NCBI GenBank assembly: GCA_963743825.1
Contig: CAVURC010000004.1
Location: 234,341 to 298,340, forward strand
Direction: 5' to 3'
DNA: 64,000 nt
DNA from: Sva-07 sp963743825
Lineage (GTDB): Bacteria; Actinomycetota; Acidimicrobiia; Acidimicrobiales; Ilumatobacteraceae
In this document: positions 16,720-24,820 of the stretch, one piece after another
How the letters are laid out: every line of letters starts with the position of its first letter
Numbering within the stretch: the first letter of the stretch is position 1
Made by a program: the position numbers and the translations under genes
Notes under the pieces: model-generated
The model's database searches: none
The model's input: only the letters and a program-made list of their open reading frames with translations
What the model was told of the DNA's origin: nothing

Positions 16720-17589
16720 CGCACGGTCACGCGTGGGCGCGATGTTCTCGCGCAGGTTCAAGCCGTTGATGTCGCGCCAGATCTGTCGTGCGGTCTCGTC
16801 GGCCTCGTCGTCGCTCAACTCGGCGTAGAACCGGAAGAACGAGTTGGGGTCCTGGAACACCGACGCCCGGAGTGCGAGGAATCGGTCGACGTACCACTGT
16901 TCGATGTCGGGTTCGTCCGCGTCGATGTAGATCGAGAAGTCGAAGTAGTCGCTCACGAACTCCGGTGCCCCACTGCGGGTCTGCAGCACGTTGAGGCCCT
17001 CGATGATGACGATGTCGGGGTTGCACACCACGACCTGCTCATCGGGGACGATGTCGTACACGACGTGGGAATAGACGGGTGCCTCGACTGCGTCGTCACC
17101 ACTCTTGATCCGCCGCAGCACGTCGAGCAGTGCTCGCGTGTCGTACGACTCGGGGAACCCCTTGCGGTTCATGATGCCGCGTTCGTCGAGCACCTTGTTG
17201 GGGTAGAGGAAACCGTCGGTGGTGATGAGGTCGACCTTGGGATGGTCCGGCCACTGCGCCAACAGCGCTTGCAGGATTCGCGCGAAGGTGCTCTTGCCGA
17301 CAGCGACGCTGCCTGCGATGCCGATCACGTAGGGAACCTTCGGTGCGATCGTGCCGAGGAATGTCGCCGACACCTTGTGGAGATCCTGGGTGGCGCTGAC
17401 GTACAGATTCAGCAGCCGACTCAGCGGGAGGTACACCGTGGTGACCTCGTCCATGTCGATGCGGTCGTTGATGCCCCGGAGTCGCTCGAGCTCAGGTTGC
17501 TCCAGGGTCAACGGCGTCGCCGCTCGCAGGTGTGACCACGCCGCCCGATCGAACTCGAGATAGCGACTGGGGGCGGCCGGCTCGGTCAC
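16657..17589 (-). CDS. coaA: Type I pantothenate kinase
   Basis: Phosphorylates pantothenate, the committed step of coenzyme A synthesis. The P-loop GIAGSVAVGKST is complete. VDLITTDGFLYPN, GFPESYD, YSHVVYDIV and VIIEGLNVLQ follow the bacterial CoaA pattern, and the end ENIAPTRDRASLVVHKTADH is also typical. I chose GTG at 17589 (VTEPAAPSRYLEFDR, 310 residues) over the ATG at 17628, because TACAGT lies exactly seven bases upstream and the length then matches the family. It overlaps the convergent NTF2-like gene by 63 bases at the 3' ends. It is divergent from the methylase gene. Confidence 0.95.
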   Translation of the reverse strand: MTEPAAPSRYLEFDRAAWSHLRAATPLTLEQPELERLRGINDRIDMDEVTTVYLPLSRLLNLYVSATQDLHKVSATFLGTIAPKVPYVIGIAGSVAVGKSTFARILQALLAQWPDHPKVDLITTDGFLYPNKVLDERGIMNRKGFPESYDTRALLDVLRRIKSGDDAVEAPVYSHVVYDIVPDEQVVVCNPDIVIIEGLNVLQTRSGAPEFVSDYFDFSIYIDADEPDIEQWYVDRFLALRASVFQDPNSFFRFYAELSDDEADETARQIWRDINGLNLRENIAPTRDRASLVVHKTADHRVDHVQLLRL

Positions 17590-17596
17590 GTCGGCG

Positions 17597-17602
17597 ACTG
17601 TA
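17597..17602 (-). promoter_or_regulatory. -10 box (TACAGT) of leaderless coaA transcript
   Basis: TACAGT on the minus strand ends seven bases before GTG 17589. It supports that codon over the upstream ATG at 17628. Confidence 0.5.
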
Positions 17603-17672
17603 GATGGCACGGCTCTCGGCTGCCCCATGAGCCCGGCCCACTGCGCCCGGTGATCGCTGCGAACCGGCCACG

Positions 17673-17678
17673 TAGTCT
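17673..17678 (+). promoter_or_regulatory. -10 box (TAGTCT) of leaderless DNA methylase transcript
   Basis: TAGTCT ends seven bases before GTG 17686 and supports that start over an in-frame GTG at 17650. Confidence 0.5.
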
Positions 17679-17685
17679 GCGGGTC

Positions 17686-19135
17686 GTGACGACCCGGGCC
17701 GACGCCAAGCAGCTCGGTTCCTTCTACACGCCCGACGATCTGGTCCGCACCGTCGTCGACGCCGTGGTCACCCCCGAGTTCGTCGCATCCCGAGCGGGTC
17801 GACCGATCTCGGTGCTCGACCCCGCCTGCGGTGACGGACGGTTCCTCGCGGCGGCGGCGGCGCGCGTCCGGTCACTCGGCGGCGAGGTCACACTGCACGG
17901 CGTCGACATCGACCTGTCTGCGGTTTGGATGGCAAGAGCGGCCATTCCTGCAGCCGCGATCGTCCTCGACGATGCCCTGGCGCGATCGTGGCCGACAGCC
18001 CGATACGACCTCGTCATCGGCAATCCGCCGTTCCTGTCGCAGCTGGCCGAGGCCACCACGCGTGGCGGAGCGAGCAAGCGTGGTGGCGGGCCCTACGCCG
18101 ACGTCGCGGTGGAGTTCCTGGCACTCGGCGCCGAGTTGGTCGAACCTGACGGCGGCCGACTCGCGTTCGTCCTCCCCCAATCGCTCCTGGCGTCGCGCGA
18201 TGCCGCACCGATCCGCGCCCGCATCGACGAGCGGGCGGCGCTCGTCTGGTCGTGGTGGAGCGCCGATCGGGTCTTCGACGCGCAGGTGCACACGTGCGTG
18301 GTGGCGTTCGAGTTCGCACCTCCCGGCGTCGAGCGAGACGGCGTCGAGCACTCCGCGTGGTCACAGGTGATCACCCGACGCAGCGGTGTCCCCGACCTCC
18401 CGCCCGAGATTGCCGACGACGGACGGCTCGGCGACCGGGCACGCCTCAACGCCAACTTCCGCGACGAGTACTACGGGCTGATCCCCGCGGTCGGCGACCA
18501 CCCGGATGGGCCACCCCTCGTGACGAGCGGGCTGATCGATCCCGGGGTGTCGTGGTGGGGGCGACAGCCGATCACGTTCGCCCGACGACGATGGGAGCGA
18601 CCGCGGGTCGACGTCGCTCGCCTCGACCCGAAGATGCAGGAGTGGGCCCGCCGGCGCCTCGTGCCCAAGGTGTTGGTGGCCAACCAGACCCAGATCGTCG
18701 AGGCAGTCTGTGATGCGCGGGGTGAATGGCTGCCCGGAGTGCCCGTGATCGGTGTCTACCCGCGAGGGGCGCACTGGGACGACGAGGAACGCGGTTCGGG
18801 TGAACTGGCCACTGCAGCGTGGGAGATCGCGGCGGTGCTCACGTCGGGCTTCGCGTCGGCGTGGCTGTGGCACCGAGGTGCCGGCACCGGGTTGTCGGCC
18901 AACACCATTCGGCTGTCGCCGATCGTGCTCGCCGAGCTCCCGTGGCCGGCCGGCGACCTCGGGCCGGCGGTGAGTGCACTCGAACGAGGCGACCTGCGCG
19001 GCTGCGCGGCGGCCGTCGATCGGGCGTACGGGATCGCCGACGACCCTGGAGGTACAGGGTCGACGCTGTTCGGCCTGGTGGGAACCGCTACTGGAGCGGA
19101 TCGAGGCTCGTCGTGCGCCGGTGGGCGAACCGTGA
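17686..19135 (+). pseudogene. N6-adenine-type DNA methyltransferase (Eco57I-like), 3' frameshift
   Basis: SAM-dependent DNA methylase. LGSFYTPDDLVRTVVDAV near the start is typical of the N-6 DNA methylase family, VLDPACGDGRFL is the SAM-binding motif I, and YDLVIGNPPFL carries the catalytic NPPF. The C-terminal part (about 250-480) should recognise the target, with QPITFARRRWERPRVDV and a late TGLSANTIRLSPIVLAELPWP. An extra G at 19072-19073 throws the last codons out of frame; without it the protein ends FAWWEPLLERIEARRAPVGEP at 19135, a natural tail. No endonuclease gene is adjacent, so it may be a solitary methylase or a fused restriction enzyme. Confidence 0.8.
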
Positions 19136-19716
19136 CATGGCGCCCCAGCCCGGCGATCCGGCGATCACCCACAGCAGGGTGAGGCCGACAACCTCGGAAA
19201 CGTGGATCAGTTCGGCCACCGGCGTGCGGGTGCCACCGACGACATCGGCGACGAGGCTGACGAGGGTGGTGGCCACCAGCGCTGCGGTGAACGGCAGCAT
19301 CCCGAATGCCCGGTGAGGTTTCCAGGCGGCGTAGGCGAACCCGATCGCCAGCGCTGTTCCGAAGGCGCCCAGATGACGGGCATTGTGGGCGTCGGTTCCC
19401 GCCATGTCGCCGAACAGCAGAACCGGAACGCTCTGCACGAACATGACGACGCCAACCCACGCGAGGGCCGGACGGATCCACCCGCCGCGCCCGAGTCGTG
19501 CCGGGCGCGCCCGGGCGGTCACCGCCGCGACGAGGTCGGGAACCGGCTCGGCGGGCCGGATTCTGATCTGGCGATCGAGCACCGAGACCGCAGCAGAGAA
19601 CTGCGCGGCACGATGTACACGTGCCGAGGTGCAGTTCGACGACAGTCACGGTCGTCGGCACTCGCTTCATCGTCGGCAATCGACGAGATCAACTCGCGCG
19701 CAAGAGTGCAGTCCAT
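19088..19716 (-). pseudogene. Zinc-finger (zf-HC2-like) membrane protein, two frameshifts
   Basis: Pieced together from three frames. It starts at ATG 19716 with MDCTLARELISSIADDEAS, passes to VELHLGTCTSCRA (a His-x3-Cys-x2-Cys anti-sigma-type zinc finger) after an extra base near 19650-19672, then to FSAAVSVLDRQIRIRPAEPVPDLVAAV after another near 19600-19606. The rest (to 19088) has about four membrane helices, for example PALAWVGVVMFVQSVPVLLF. The plan is a cytoplasmic zinc finger followed by membrane helices, as in anti-sigma factors. It is divergent from an ECF sigma gene 96 bases away, so it may control that sigma factor. Confidence 0.6.
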
Positions 19717-19726
19717 GAAGAGCCAG

Positions 19727-19753
19727 GTCGTTCTTCGGTTGCCGGCGGTTCCC
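19727..19753 (-). promoter_or_regulatory. Possible ECF-type promoter for the zinc-finger membrane protein
   Basis: On the minus strand GGGAACC (19753-19747) is separated by 16 bases from CGAC (19730-19727). This resembles the GGAAC/CG(T/A)C pattern of ECF sigma promoters, and it points at the gene divergent from an ECF sigma. It is one short match and may be chance. Confidence 0.3.
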
Positions 19754-19812
19754 GTCGAATTTCCGACTTTGGTCACGGCGGGTTTGACGAGAACTCTGGT
19801 GACAATGTGGTC

Positions 19813-20361
19813 GTGGACCACGTGACCAATCTGCTCGTCGCTGCACGCGACGGAGATCGGGATGCCCTCGAACGATTCGTGAGCGAGACGCAGGGCGACG
19901 TGTGGCGGCTCTGTCGCTACCTGGGTGACGCGCAGTATGCCGACGACCTGGCGCAGGAAACCTATGAGCGCGCCATCGGTTCGCTGCATCGCTACCGGGC
20001 CGATGGTCCGGCGCGTGGTTGGTTGTTGACGATCGCACGACGCACCTGTGTCGACCACACTCGTCGGGCAGCGCGTCGTCGGCGACTCGATGATCGGGTG
20101 CAGCGCACCGTCGTCACTTCGGGTTCGCTCGAGGGGCCCGACCCCACGGGCAGAGTCGATCTCGACGATCTGCTCGATGCCCTCGACGACGACCGTCGCA
20201 GCGCGTTCGTGCTGACCCAGGTACTCGGGTTGCACTACGACGAGGCGGCCGAGGTGCTCGAATGTCCGATCGGCACGGTGCGTTCGCGGGTGTCGCGTGC
20301 ACGGGCTGATCTCGTCGAGATGATGCACGACGGATCGACGGCGAAAGGTGCAGTGGGATGA
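19813..20361 (+). CDS. ECF (sigma-70 family) RNA polymerase sigma factor
   Basis: Short sigma factor with only regions 2 and 4. Region 2 reads DVWRLCRYLGDAQYADDLAQETY into LHRYRADGPARGWLLTIARR. Region 4 reads DALDDDRRSAFVLTQVLG and CPIGTVRSRVSRARADL, the DNA-binding helix-turn-helix. GTG at 19813 and 19822 are the sensible starts; upstream in-frame sequence looks noncoding. Its stop overlaps the ATG of the next gene (ATGA), tying it to the cytochrome c-SCO1, cupredoxin and membrane protein genes. The divergent zinc-finger membrane protein is a candidate anti-sigma factor. Copper or redox stress is a plausible signal, by inference from the cargo. Confidence 0.9.
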   Translation: MDHVTNLLVAARDGDRDALERFVSETQGDVWRLCRYLGDAQYADDLAQETYERAIGSLHRYRADGPARGWLLTIARRTCVDHTRRAARRRRLDDRVQRTVVTSGSLEGPDPTGRVDLDDLLDALDDDRRSAFVLTQVLGLHYDEAAEVLECPIGTVRSRVSRARADLVEMMHDGSTAKGAVG

Positions 20362-21338
20362 GATTGATCATCGCTGCAGGGGTCACCCTGATCATGGCGG
20401 TCGGCGCTGCGGCGTGTGGCAGCGATGACGGAACCGCCGGCGACGCTGCGGTCACCGACCTCTCACCCGCCGCGCAGAGCGGCGAACAGTTGTCACGCAG
20501 CATGGGATGTGCGGGCTGTCACGGCCAGAATTTCGAGGGTGGCGCCGGCCCGGGCTGGATCGGGTTGGCCGGCTCGGAGGTCACGCTCGTCGATGGCTCC
20601 ACGGTCGTCGCTGACGATGCGTATCTGACCGCAGCGATCGCTGATCCGTCCAGCGACCTCGTCGACGGCTACACGTTGAAGATGCCCGCCAACAATCTCA
20701 GCGACGCCGAGATCGCCGACATCGTCGCCTACATCAACACCCTGGCGGCCACTGGATCGGACACGGCTGCGAACCCGACGGCGGGCGACACCGTCGGTGA
20801 GCGGGTGCTCGCCGGCATCGTGCGCGACCCGGCACCGGCCGTCGACGGCGCCACGCTTCCCTCGCTCACCAACCCTGGGACCGACGTGGTGTTCCGTGGT
20901 GAGCCCGGTGGTCTCAAGGCGGTGTACTTCGGCTACACCAACTGTCCTGACGTCTGCCCCACCACGATGTCGGACTGGACCGTCACGTTGCGGCGCCTCC
21001 CCGAGGCGATCGCGAACCAGGTCGACACGGTGATGGTCACGGTCGATCCCGAACGCGACAACGATCTGCTCACGGGGTACGTCCAGAGCTTCGTTCCCGA
21101 TGCGGAGGCAGCAGGAACGCTCGACGCTGATCGACTTGCCGCTGCGGCAGAGCCATTCGGTGTGAGCTACGACGTCACCACCAACGCCGACGGCGAGGTC
21201 GAGGTCGCGCACAGCGGGTTCCTCTACCTCGTCGGCGACGATGGAAAGTTGCTCGTCACGTGGCCGTTCGGCACCTCGTCGGAGGACATGGCCGCTGATG
21301 TCGAACAGCTCTTCGAAGCGCAGGCCGCGGCCCGATGA
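20358..21338 (+). CDS. Lipoprotein fusing cytochrome c and SCO1/SenC domains
   Basis: Exported lipoprotein of 326 residues. The signal peptide ends in a lipobox with Cys20 (VGAAAC). A c-type cytochrome domain follows, with CAGCH at 51-55 and a probable axial Met in LKMPAN (about 109). The second domain (about 165-326) is SCO1/SenC: YFGYTNCPDVCPTTM with Cys196 and Cys200, VMVTVDPERD, and His285 in EVAHSGFLYL, the three copper ligands. SCO proteins insert copper in cytochrome oxidase or act as thiol oxidoreductases. The fused haem domain suggests electron delivery to the copper or thiol site. ATGA overlaps on both sides couple it to the sigma gene and the cupredoxin gene. Confidence 0.92.
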   Translation: MRLIIAAGVTLIMAVGAAACGSDDGTAGDAAVTDLSPAAQSGEQLSRSMGCAGCHGQNFEGGAGPGWIGLAGSEVTLVDGSTVVADDAYLTAAIADPSSDLVDGYTLKMPANNLSDAEIADIVAYINTLAATGSDTAANPTAGDTVGERVLAGIVRDPAPAVDGATLPSLTNPGTDVVFRGEPGGLKAVYFGYTNCPDVCPTTMSDWTVTLRRLPEAIANQVDTVMVTVDPERDNDLLTGYVQSFVPDAEAAGTLDADRLAAAAEPFGVSYDVTTNADGEVEVAHSGFLYLVGDDGKLLVTWPFGTSSEDMAADVEQLFEAQAAAR

Positions 21339-21712
21339 GGGTGATCGCTGCGCTCGTGGCCGCCACGGTGGCGCTCGTCAGCCTGACCGGCTGCGGAAGC
21401 GACACGAGCTCTGACCCCGCCACCGAAGCCGTCGACTCGGTCGACGCCGCGACCTATGAATACGTCATCCCGCTGGGAGCGGGTGAGGCGCTCGACGCCG
21501 GCACCCCGTTGGAGATCCTCCCGGCCGAACTCGAGGTGCGGGTGGGCGAGACCATCCGCATCGTCAACCACGACGATCGCGGTCACAGCGTCGGACCGTT
21601 CTTCGTCGGCGCCCATGAAACGCTCACGCAGCAGTTCTCGTCGCCGGGTGAGTTCGAGGGCATCTGTACCGTGCACCCGAGCGGTGAATTCGTGCTCGTG
21701 GTGAGTGCGTGA
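21335..21712 (+). CDS. Cupredoxin-like lipoprotein
   Basis: A 125-residue lipoprotein with lipobox LTGC (Cys20) and one plastocyanin-type beta-barrel. The likely copper ligands are His84 in DRGHSVGPF, Cys111 and His114 in GICTVHPSGEF. The usual axial Met after the second His is absent, Gly/Glu standing there, so the site may be of an altered type or bind copper only transiently. It would sit on the outer face of the membrane beside the cytochrome c-SCO1 protein, whose gene overlaps it by four bases. Its stop also overlaps the GTG of the next gene. An electron carrier or copper-handling protein are both possible. Confidence 0.88.
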   Translation: MRVIAALVAATVALVSLTGCGSDTSSDPATEAVDSVDAATYEYVIPLGAGEALDAGTPLEILPAELEVRVGETIRIVNHDDRGHSVGPFFVGAHETLTQQFSSPGEFEGICTVHPSGEFVLVVSA

Positions 21713-22719
21713 GTGCGCGTCGGGCACTCAGCGTTCTCGCAGCGGGACTCGTCGGTTCGATGATGCTCACGTCACCGGCGTTCGCCGACTCGCCGGGGCC
21801 GACCGACTATCAGTCCGAGATCGTGTCGGTGCAGCCGCCGACGTCGACGATCGAAACGTCGATCGTGGGGGGCGATTCCTTCTTCGAATTGACCGTCGCT
21901 CCCGGCACCGAGGTGTTCGTCGTCGGCTATCAGGGTGAGGACACACTCTGGTTCCGACCCGACGGCACCGTCTGGGAGAACCAGAACTCACCGAGCACCT
22001 ACCTCAACGCCGACCGGCTCGGAGGCGGTGGCATCCCCGACACTGCAACGGCCGATGCGGAACCCGATTGGACCCAGGTTGCTGCCGACGGGAACTACTC
22101 GTGGCACGACCATCGGGCGCATTGGATGCAACAAGCGCGTCCGTTCGGTCTGGGGCCGGGTGATCAGATCCTCGAGTCGGTGATCCCGCTGGTCGTCGAC
22201 GGCACCGACGTCGAGGTCACCGTGATCAGTACGTGGCAGCCCGCCCCGTCGCCGCTGCCCGCCATCGCCGGATTCGCCGCCGGCCTCGGCCTGGCGGTCG
22301 CAGCATGGTTCCTGCACCGAACGCGTCGGTACGCAGCAGCACTGGCGGTGACGCTGCCGGTCGCGCTGCTCGCGTTGATCGTCGGTGGGTGGCAGTTCCT
22401 GTCGTTGCCCCCCGAGACCGGCCCGAAACTGGTGTGGTGGGTGTTGCCGATGGTGGCGGTGTTGTCCGGCGGGCTCGGGATGCTCGCAGCGAGACGATCG
22501 AAGACTCTGGTGGCCGACGCAGCGATGTTGCTCGTCGGCGTCGAACTCGCGATCTGGGGGTTCGTCAAGCGTGACGGCCTCAGTGCGGCGATCATCCCGA
22601 CCGACGCGCCTGCAGCCCTCGATCGGTTCGTGACCGCGATGGCCCTCAGCGGCGGCGCGACGTTCGCCGGCCTCGCGCTCTGGTGGCTCCTGCGTCCGTC
22701 AGCGATTCCAGGGAGCTGA
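21709..22719 (+). CDS. Membrane protein with exported N-terminal domain, copper-operon partner
   Basis: A 336-residue protein I do not recognise. A signal peptide (about 1-26, ending SPAFADS) leads into an exported beta-rich domain of about 155 residues, containing the His-rich stretch YSWHDHRAHWM that could bind metal. Five hydrophobic helices follow (about 185-328), beginning with LPAIAGFAAGLGLAVAAWFL. It starts at GTG 21709, overlapping the cupredoxin stop by four bases, so it is the last gene of the sigma operon. A copper-handling or cytochrome-assembly role is inferred from the neighbours only. Its 3' end overlaps that of the convergent map gene by 21 bases. Confidence 0.8.
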   Translation: MSARRALSVLAAGLVGSMMLTSPAFADSPGPTDYQSEIVSVQPPTSTIETSIVGGDSFFELTVAPGTEVFVVGYQGEDTLWFRPDGTVWENQNSPSTYLNADRLGGGGIPDTATADAEPDWTQVAADGNYSWHDHRAHWMQQARPFGLGPGDQILESVIPLVVDGTDVEVTVISTWQPAPSPLPAIAGFAAGLGLAVAAWFLHRTRRYAAALAVTLPVALLALIVGGWQFLSLPPETGPKLVWWVLPMVAVLSGGLGMLAARRSKTLVADAAMLLVGVELAIWGFVKRDGLSAAIIPTDAPAALDRFVTAMALSGGATFAGLALWWLLRPSAIPGS

Positions 22720-23682
22720 CGGGCTCACCGCTCCCGGCCCACCCGTGAGCACCTCGTACCCGTCGTCGGTGACGAGGATCGTGTGCTCGAACTGTGCCGT
22801 GCGCTTGCCGTCGCCGGTCACGGCGGTCCAGTCGTCGTCCCAGACCTTGTAGTTGACCGTTCCCAGCGTGATCATCGGCTCGATCGTGAACGTCATGCCC
22901 GGTCGCATGATCGTGGCCGCACGCGAGTCGTAGTAGTGCAGCACCTGGACGTCGGTGTGGAACTGCTCACCGATGCCGTGGCCGACGAACGCCCGAATCA
23001 CGCCGTATCGGTACTTCTTCGCGTGGTCCTCGATCGCACGGCCGATGTCGCTGAGCGGTCGCCCCGGCCTGACGGCTTCGATGCCGTACCAGGTGCACTC
23101 CTCGGTGACCTGCACGAGCTGGCGGCTCTCGGGGTCGACGTCACCGACCAGGAACGTGGCGTTGGTGTCGCCGTGGACCCCACCGATGTAGCCGGTGACA
23201 TCGATGTTGCAGATGTCGCCGTCCTGCAACACCGTCGTGTCGGGGATGCCATGACAGATGACCTCGTTGATCGAGGTGCAGCACGCCTTCGGGTAGCCGT
23301 GGTAGTTGATCGTCGAGGGGTACGCACCCCGCTCGACGAACAGGTCGTGCACGGCGATGTCGATCTCGTCGGTGGTGACCCCGGGGACCACCAGGTCGCC
23401 CGCCAGTCGGAGCACCTCGGCGGCGACGATGCCGGCGTGACGCATCCGCTCGATGATCTCGGGCGACTTGATCCGGGGCTCGTCCCAATGCTCGACCTCG
23501 CCCGTGTCGGCATACGACGGCCGTTCGATGTCGGCGGGGACCTCGCGCATCGGCGACACGATGCCCGGCAGCACGCGCCCCTCGGACTTCTTGTGGCAGC
23601 GCTTGTACTTGCGTCCGCTCCCGCACCAGCACGGCTCGTTGGCCTTCGGCAGGGTGGAGGGAACGGTCGCCGTCATCGACAT
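22699..23682 (-). CDS. map: Type I methionine aminopeptidase with N-terminal SEC-C motif
   Basis: Removes the initiator Met from new proteins. The 327-residue protein begins with a SEC-C zinc motif, CWCGSGRKYKRCH (18-30), then the pita-bread catalytic domain. Metal ligands are Asp161 (NIDVTG), Asp172 (GDTNATF), His235 (VGHGIG), Glu268 (TIEPM) and Glu299 (QFEHT), with His128 in NYHGYP. All are present. SEC-C probably helps bind the ribosome. The ATG at 23682 is fixed by TATCCT seven bases upstream. It is divergent from the polyprenyl synthase gene and convergent with the preceding membrane protein gene. Confidence 0.96.
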   Translation of the reverse strand: MSMTATVPSTLPKANEPCWCGSGRKYKRCHKKSEGRVLPGIVSPMREVPADIERPSYADTGEVEHWDEPRIKSPEIIERMRHAGIVAAEVLRLAGDLVVPGVTTDEIDIAVHDLFVERGAYPSTINYHGYPKACCTSINEVICHGIPDTTVLQDGDICNIDVTGYIGGVHGDTNATFLVGDVDPESRQLVQVTEECTWYGIEAVRPGRPLSDIGRAIEDHAKKYRYGVIRAFVGHGIGEQFHTDVQVLHYYDSRAATIMRPGMTFTIEPMITLGTVNYKVWDDDWTAVTGDGKRTAQFEHTILVTDDGYEVLTGGPGAVSPSAPWNR

Positions 23683-23689
23683 CCCGTTC

Positions 23690-23695
23690 AGGATA
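23690..23695 (-). promoter_or_regulatory. -10 box (TATCCT) of leaderless map transcript
   Basis: TATCCT on the minus strand, seven bases (GAACGGG) before ATG 23682. Confidence 0.55.
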
Positions 23696-23756
23696 CGGGT
23701 TGCCCCGGCCGGTGACGAGTGGTGCGTACGTTCGTGTGTCATCCCTCGGGCGCGCC

Positions 23757-23762
23757 TAGCCT
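23757..23762 (+). promoter_or_regulatory. -10 box (TAGCCT) of leaderless polyprenyl synthase transcript
   Basis: TAGCCT ends seven bases before GTG 23770. An in-frame GTG at 23719 would lie upstream of the predicted transcript start. Confidence 0.5.
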
Positions 23763-23769
23763 GTCCGAC

Positions 23770-24780
23770 GTGTCCCAGAACGAGGAGCTGGCTCCGAGCG
23801 TCACGTCGCCGCTGTTGGCCCTCGCGTCGATGGACGCCGACCGTCAACGGATCGAGTCGGCGATGCATGAAGCCGTCGTCACCCCCGATTCGTACCTCAA
23901 CGAGATCGCGTCGCACCTGATCGTCGCCGGCGGCAAGCGATTGCGACCCGTCCTCGCGGTGGCCGGTGCTCAGGTGCTCGGCGAAGAGGCCTCGCACGAC
24001 GTGGTGCGCGGTGGTGTCGCCTGCGAACTCGTCCATCTCGGGTCGCTCTACCACGACGACGTGATGGACGAGGCCGAGACCCGACGGGGCGTCGAAACGG
24101 TCAACGCGAAATGGGGGAACCTGCAAGCGATCCTCGCCGGCGACTTCCTGCTGTCACGTGCATCGGAGATCGCGGCATCGCTCGGCACCGAGGTCGCCGG
24201 GCTGCTGGCGCGCACCATCGGCTGGCTCTGTGAAGGCCAGATCGAGGAGTTGCGCCACACGTACGACGTCGGTCGCACCGAGGCGAGCTATCTCGCATCG
24301 ATCCATGGCAAGACGGCGTCGCTGTACGGCACCGCGGCACGAATCGGTGGAATCGCCGCGGGCCACGATCGCCCGTTGATCGACGCGCTCACCGAGTACG
24401 GCAACAGCTACGGCATGGTGTTCCAGATCGTCGACGACATCTTGGACATCACCGCCACCGACGAGCAGCTCGGCAAGCCGGCCGGGCACGACATCGTGGA
24501 GGGCGTCTACACGCTGCCGGTGTTGCGCACCCTGGCGCTCGGGTCGCCCGCATCGGACGAACTCGCGGACCTGCTCGGCTCACCGCTCGACGCCGCGGCC
24601 CAGGACAAGGCGTTGGCGATCCTGCGCTCGAACGATGGGTTGGCGTCGTCGATCGAGACGGCGCAGGACTACGTCGACCGGGCCATCGCCGCATGCGACG
24701 GCTTCGCTGACTCACCCGCGACCGATGCGCTCCGCGCGGCACCTGGCGCCCTGATCGCCTCGGTGTCGGTCGCCGTCTGA
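23770..24780 (+). CDS. Polyprenyl diphosphate synthase
   Basis: Trans-prenyltransferase that adds isopentenyl diphosphate units to an allylic primer. The first Asp-rich motif is in SLYHDDVMDEAETRRG and the second in FQIVDDILDITATDEQLGKPAG. GGKRLRPVL binds diphosphate and HGKTASLYGTA is also typical. The residues before the first motif (HLGSLY) are small enough for a medium or long chain, as in menaquinone side-chain synthases, but chain length cannot be fixed from sequence alone. The GTG start at 23770 gives 336 residues. It converges on a geranylgeranyl-reductase-like gene across a hairpin. Confidence 0.9.
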   Translation: MSQNEELAPSVTSPLLALASMDADRQRIESAMHEAVVTPDSYLNEIASHLIVAGGKRLRPVLAVAGAQVLGEEASHDVVRGGVACELVHLGSLYHDDVMDEAETRRGVETVNAKWGNLQAILAGDFLLSRASEIAASLGTEVAGLLARTIGWLCEGQIEELRHTYDVGRTEASYLASIHGKTASLYGTAARIGGIAAGHDRPLIDALTEYGNSYGMVFQIVDDILDITATDEQLGKPAGHDIVEGVYTLPVLRTLALGSPASDELADLLGSPLDAAAQDKALAILRSNDGLASSIETAQDYVDRAIAACDGFADSPATDALRAAPGALIASVSVAV

Positions 24781-24786
24781 CGCGAT

Positions 24787-24817
24787 GTGACGATTGGTGT
24801 CTGACACCGATCGTGAC
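24787..24817. terminator. Bidirectional hairpin between convergent genes
   Basis: GTGACGATTGGTGTC and GACACCGATCGTGAC pair at 13 of 15 positions around a single central base. The hairpin fills the 40 bases between the polyprenyl synthase stop and the flavoprotein stop and can serve both strands. No T tract. Confidence 0.6.
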
Positions 24818-24820
24818 GGG

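Noticed and set aside
17590..17628. ATG 17628 as the coaA start
   Set aside because: It lies upstream of the TACAGT box predicted to drive a leaderless mRNA from GTG 17589, and the shorter protein matches the family length.
19621..19812. An upstream start for the ECF sigma factor
   Set aside because: The added 60-odd residues overlap the divergent zinc-finger gene and look noncoding; family homology begins near residue 1 of the GTG 19813/19822 start.
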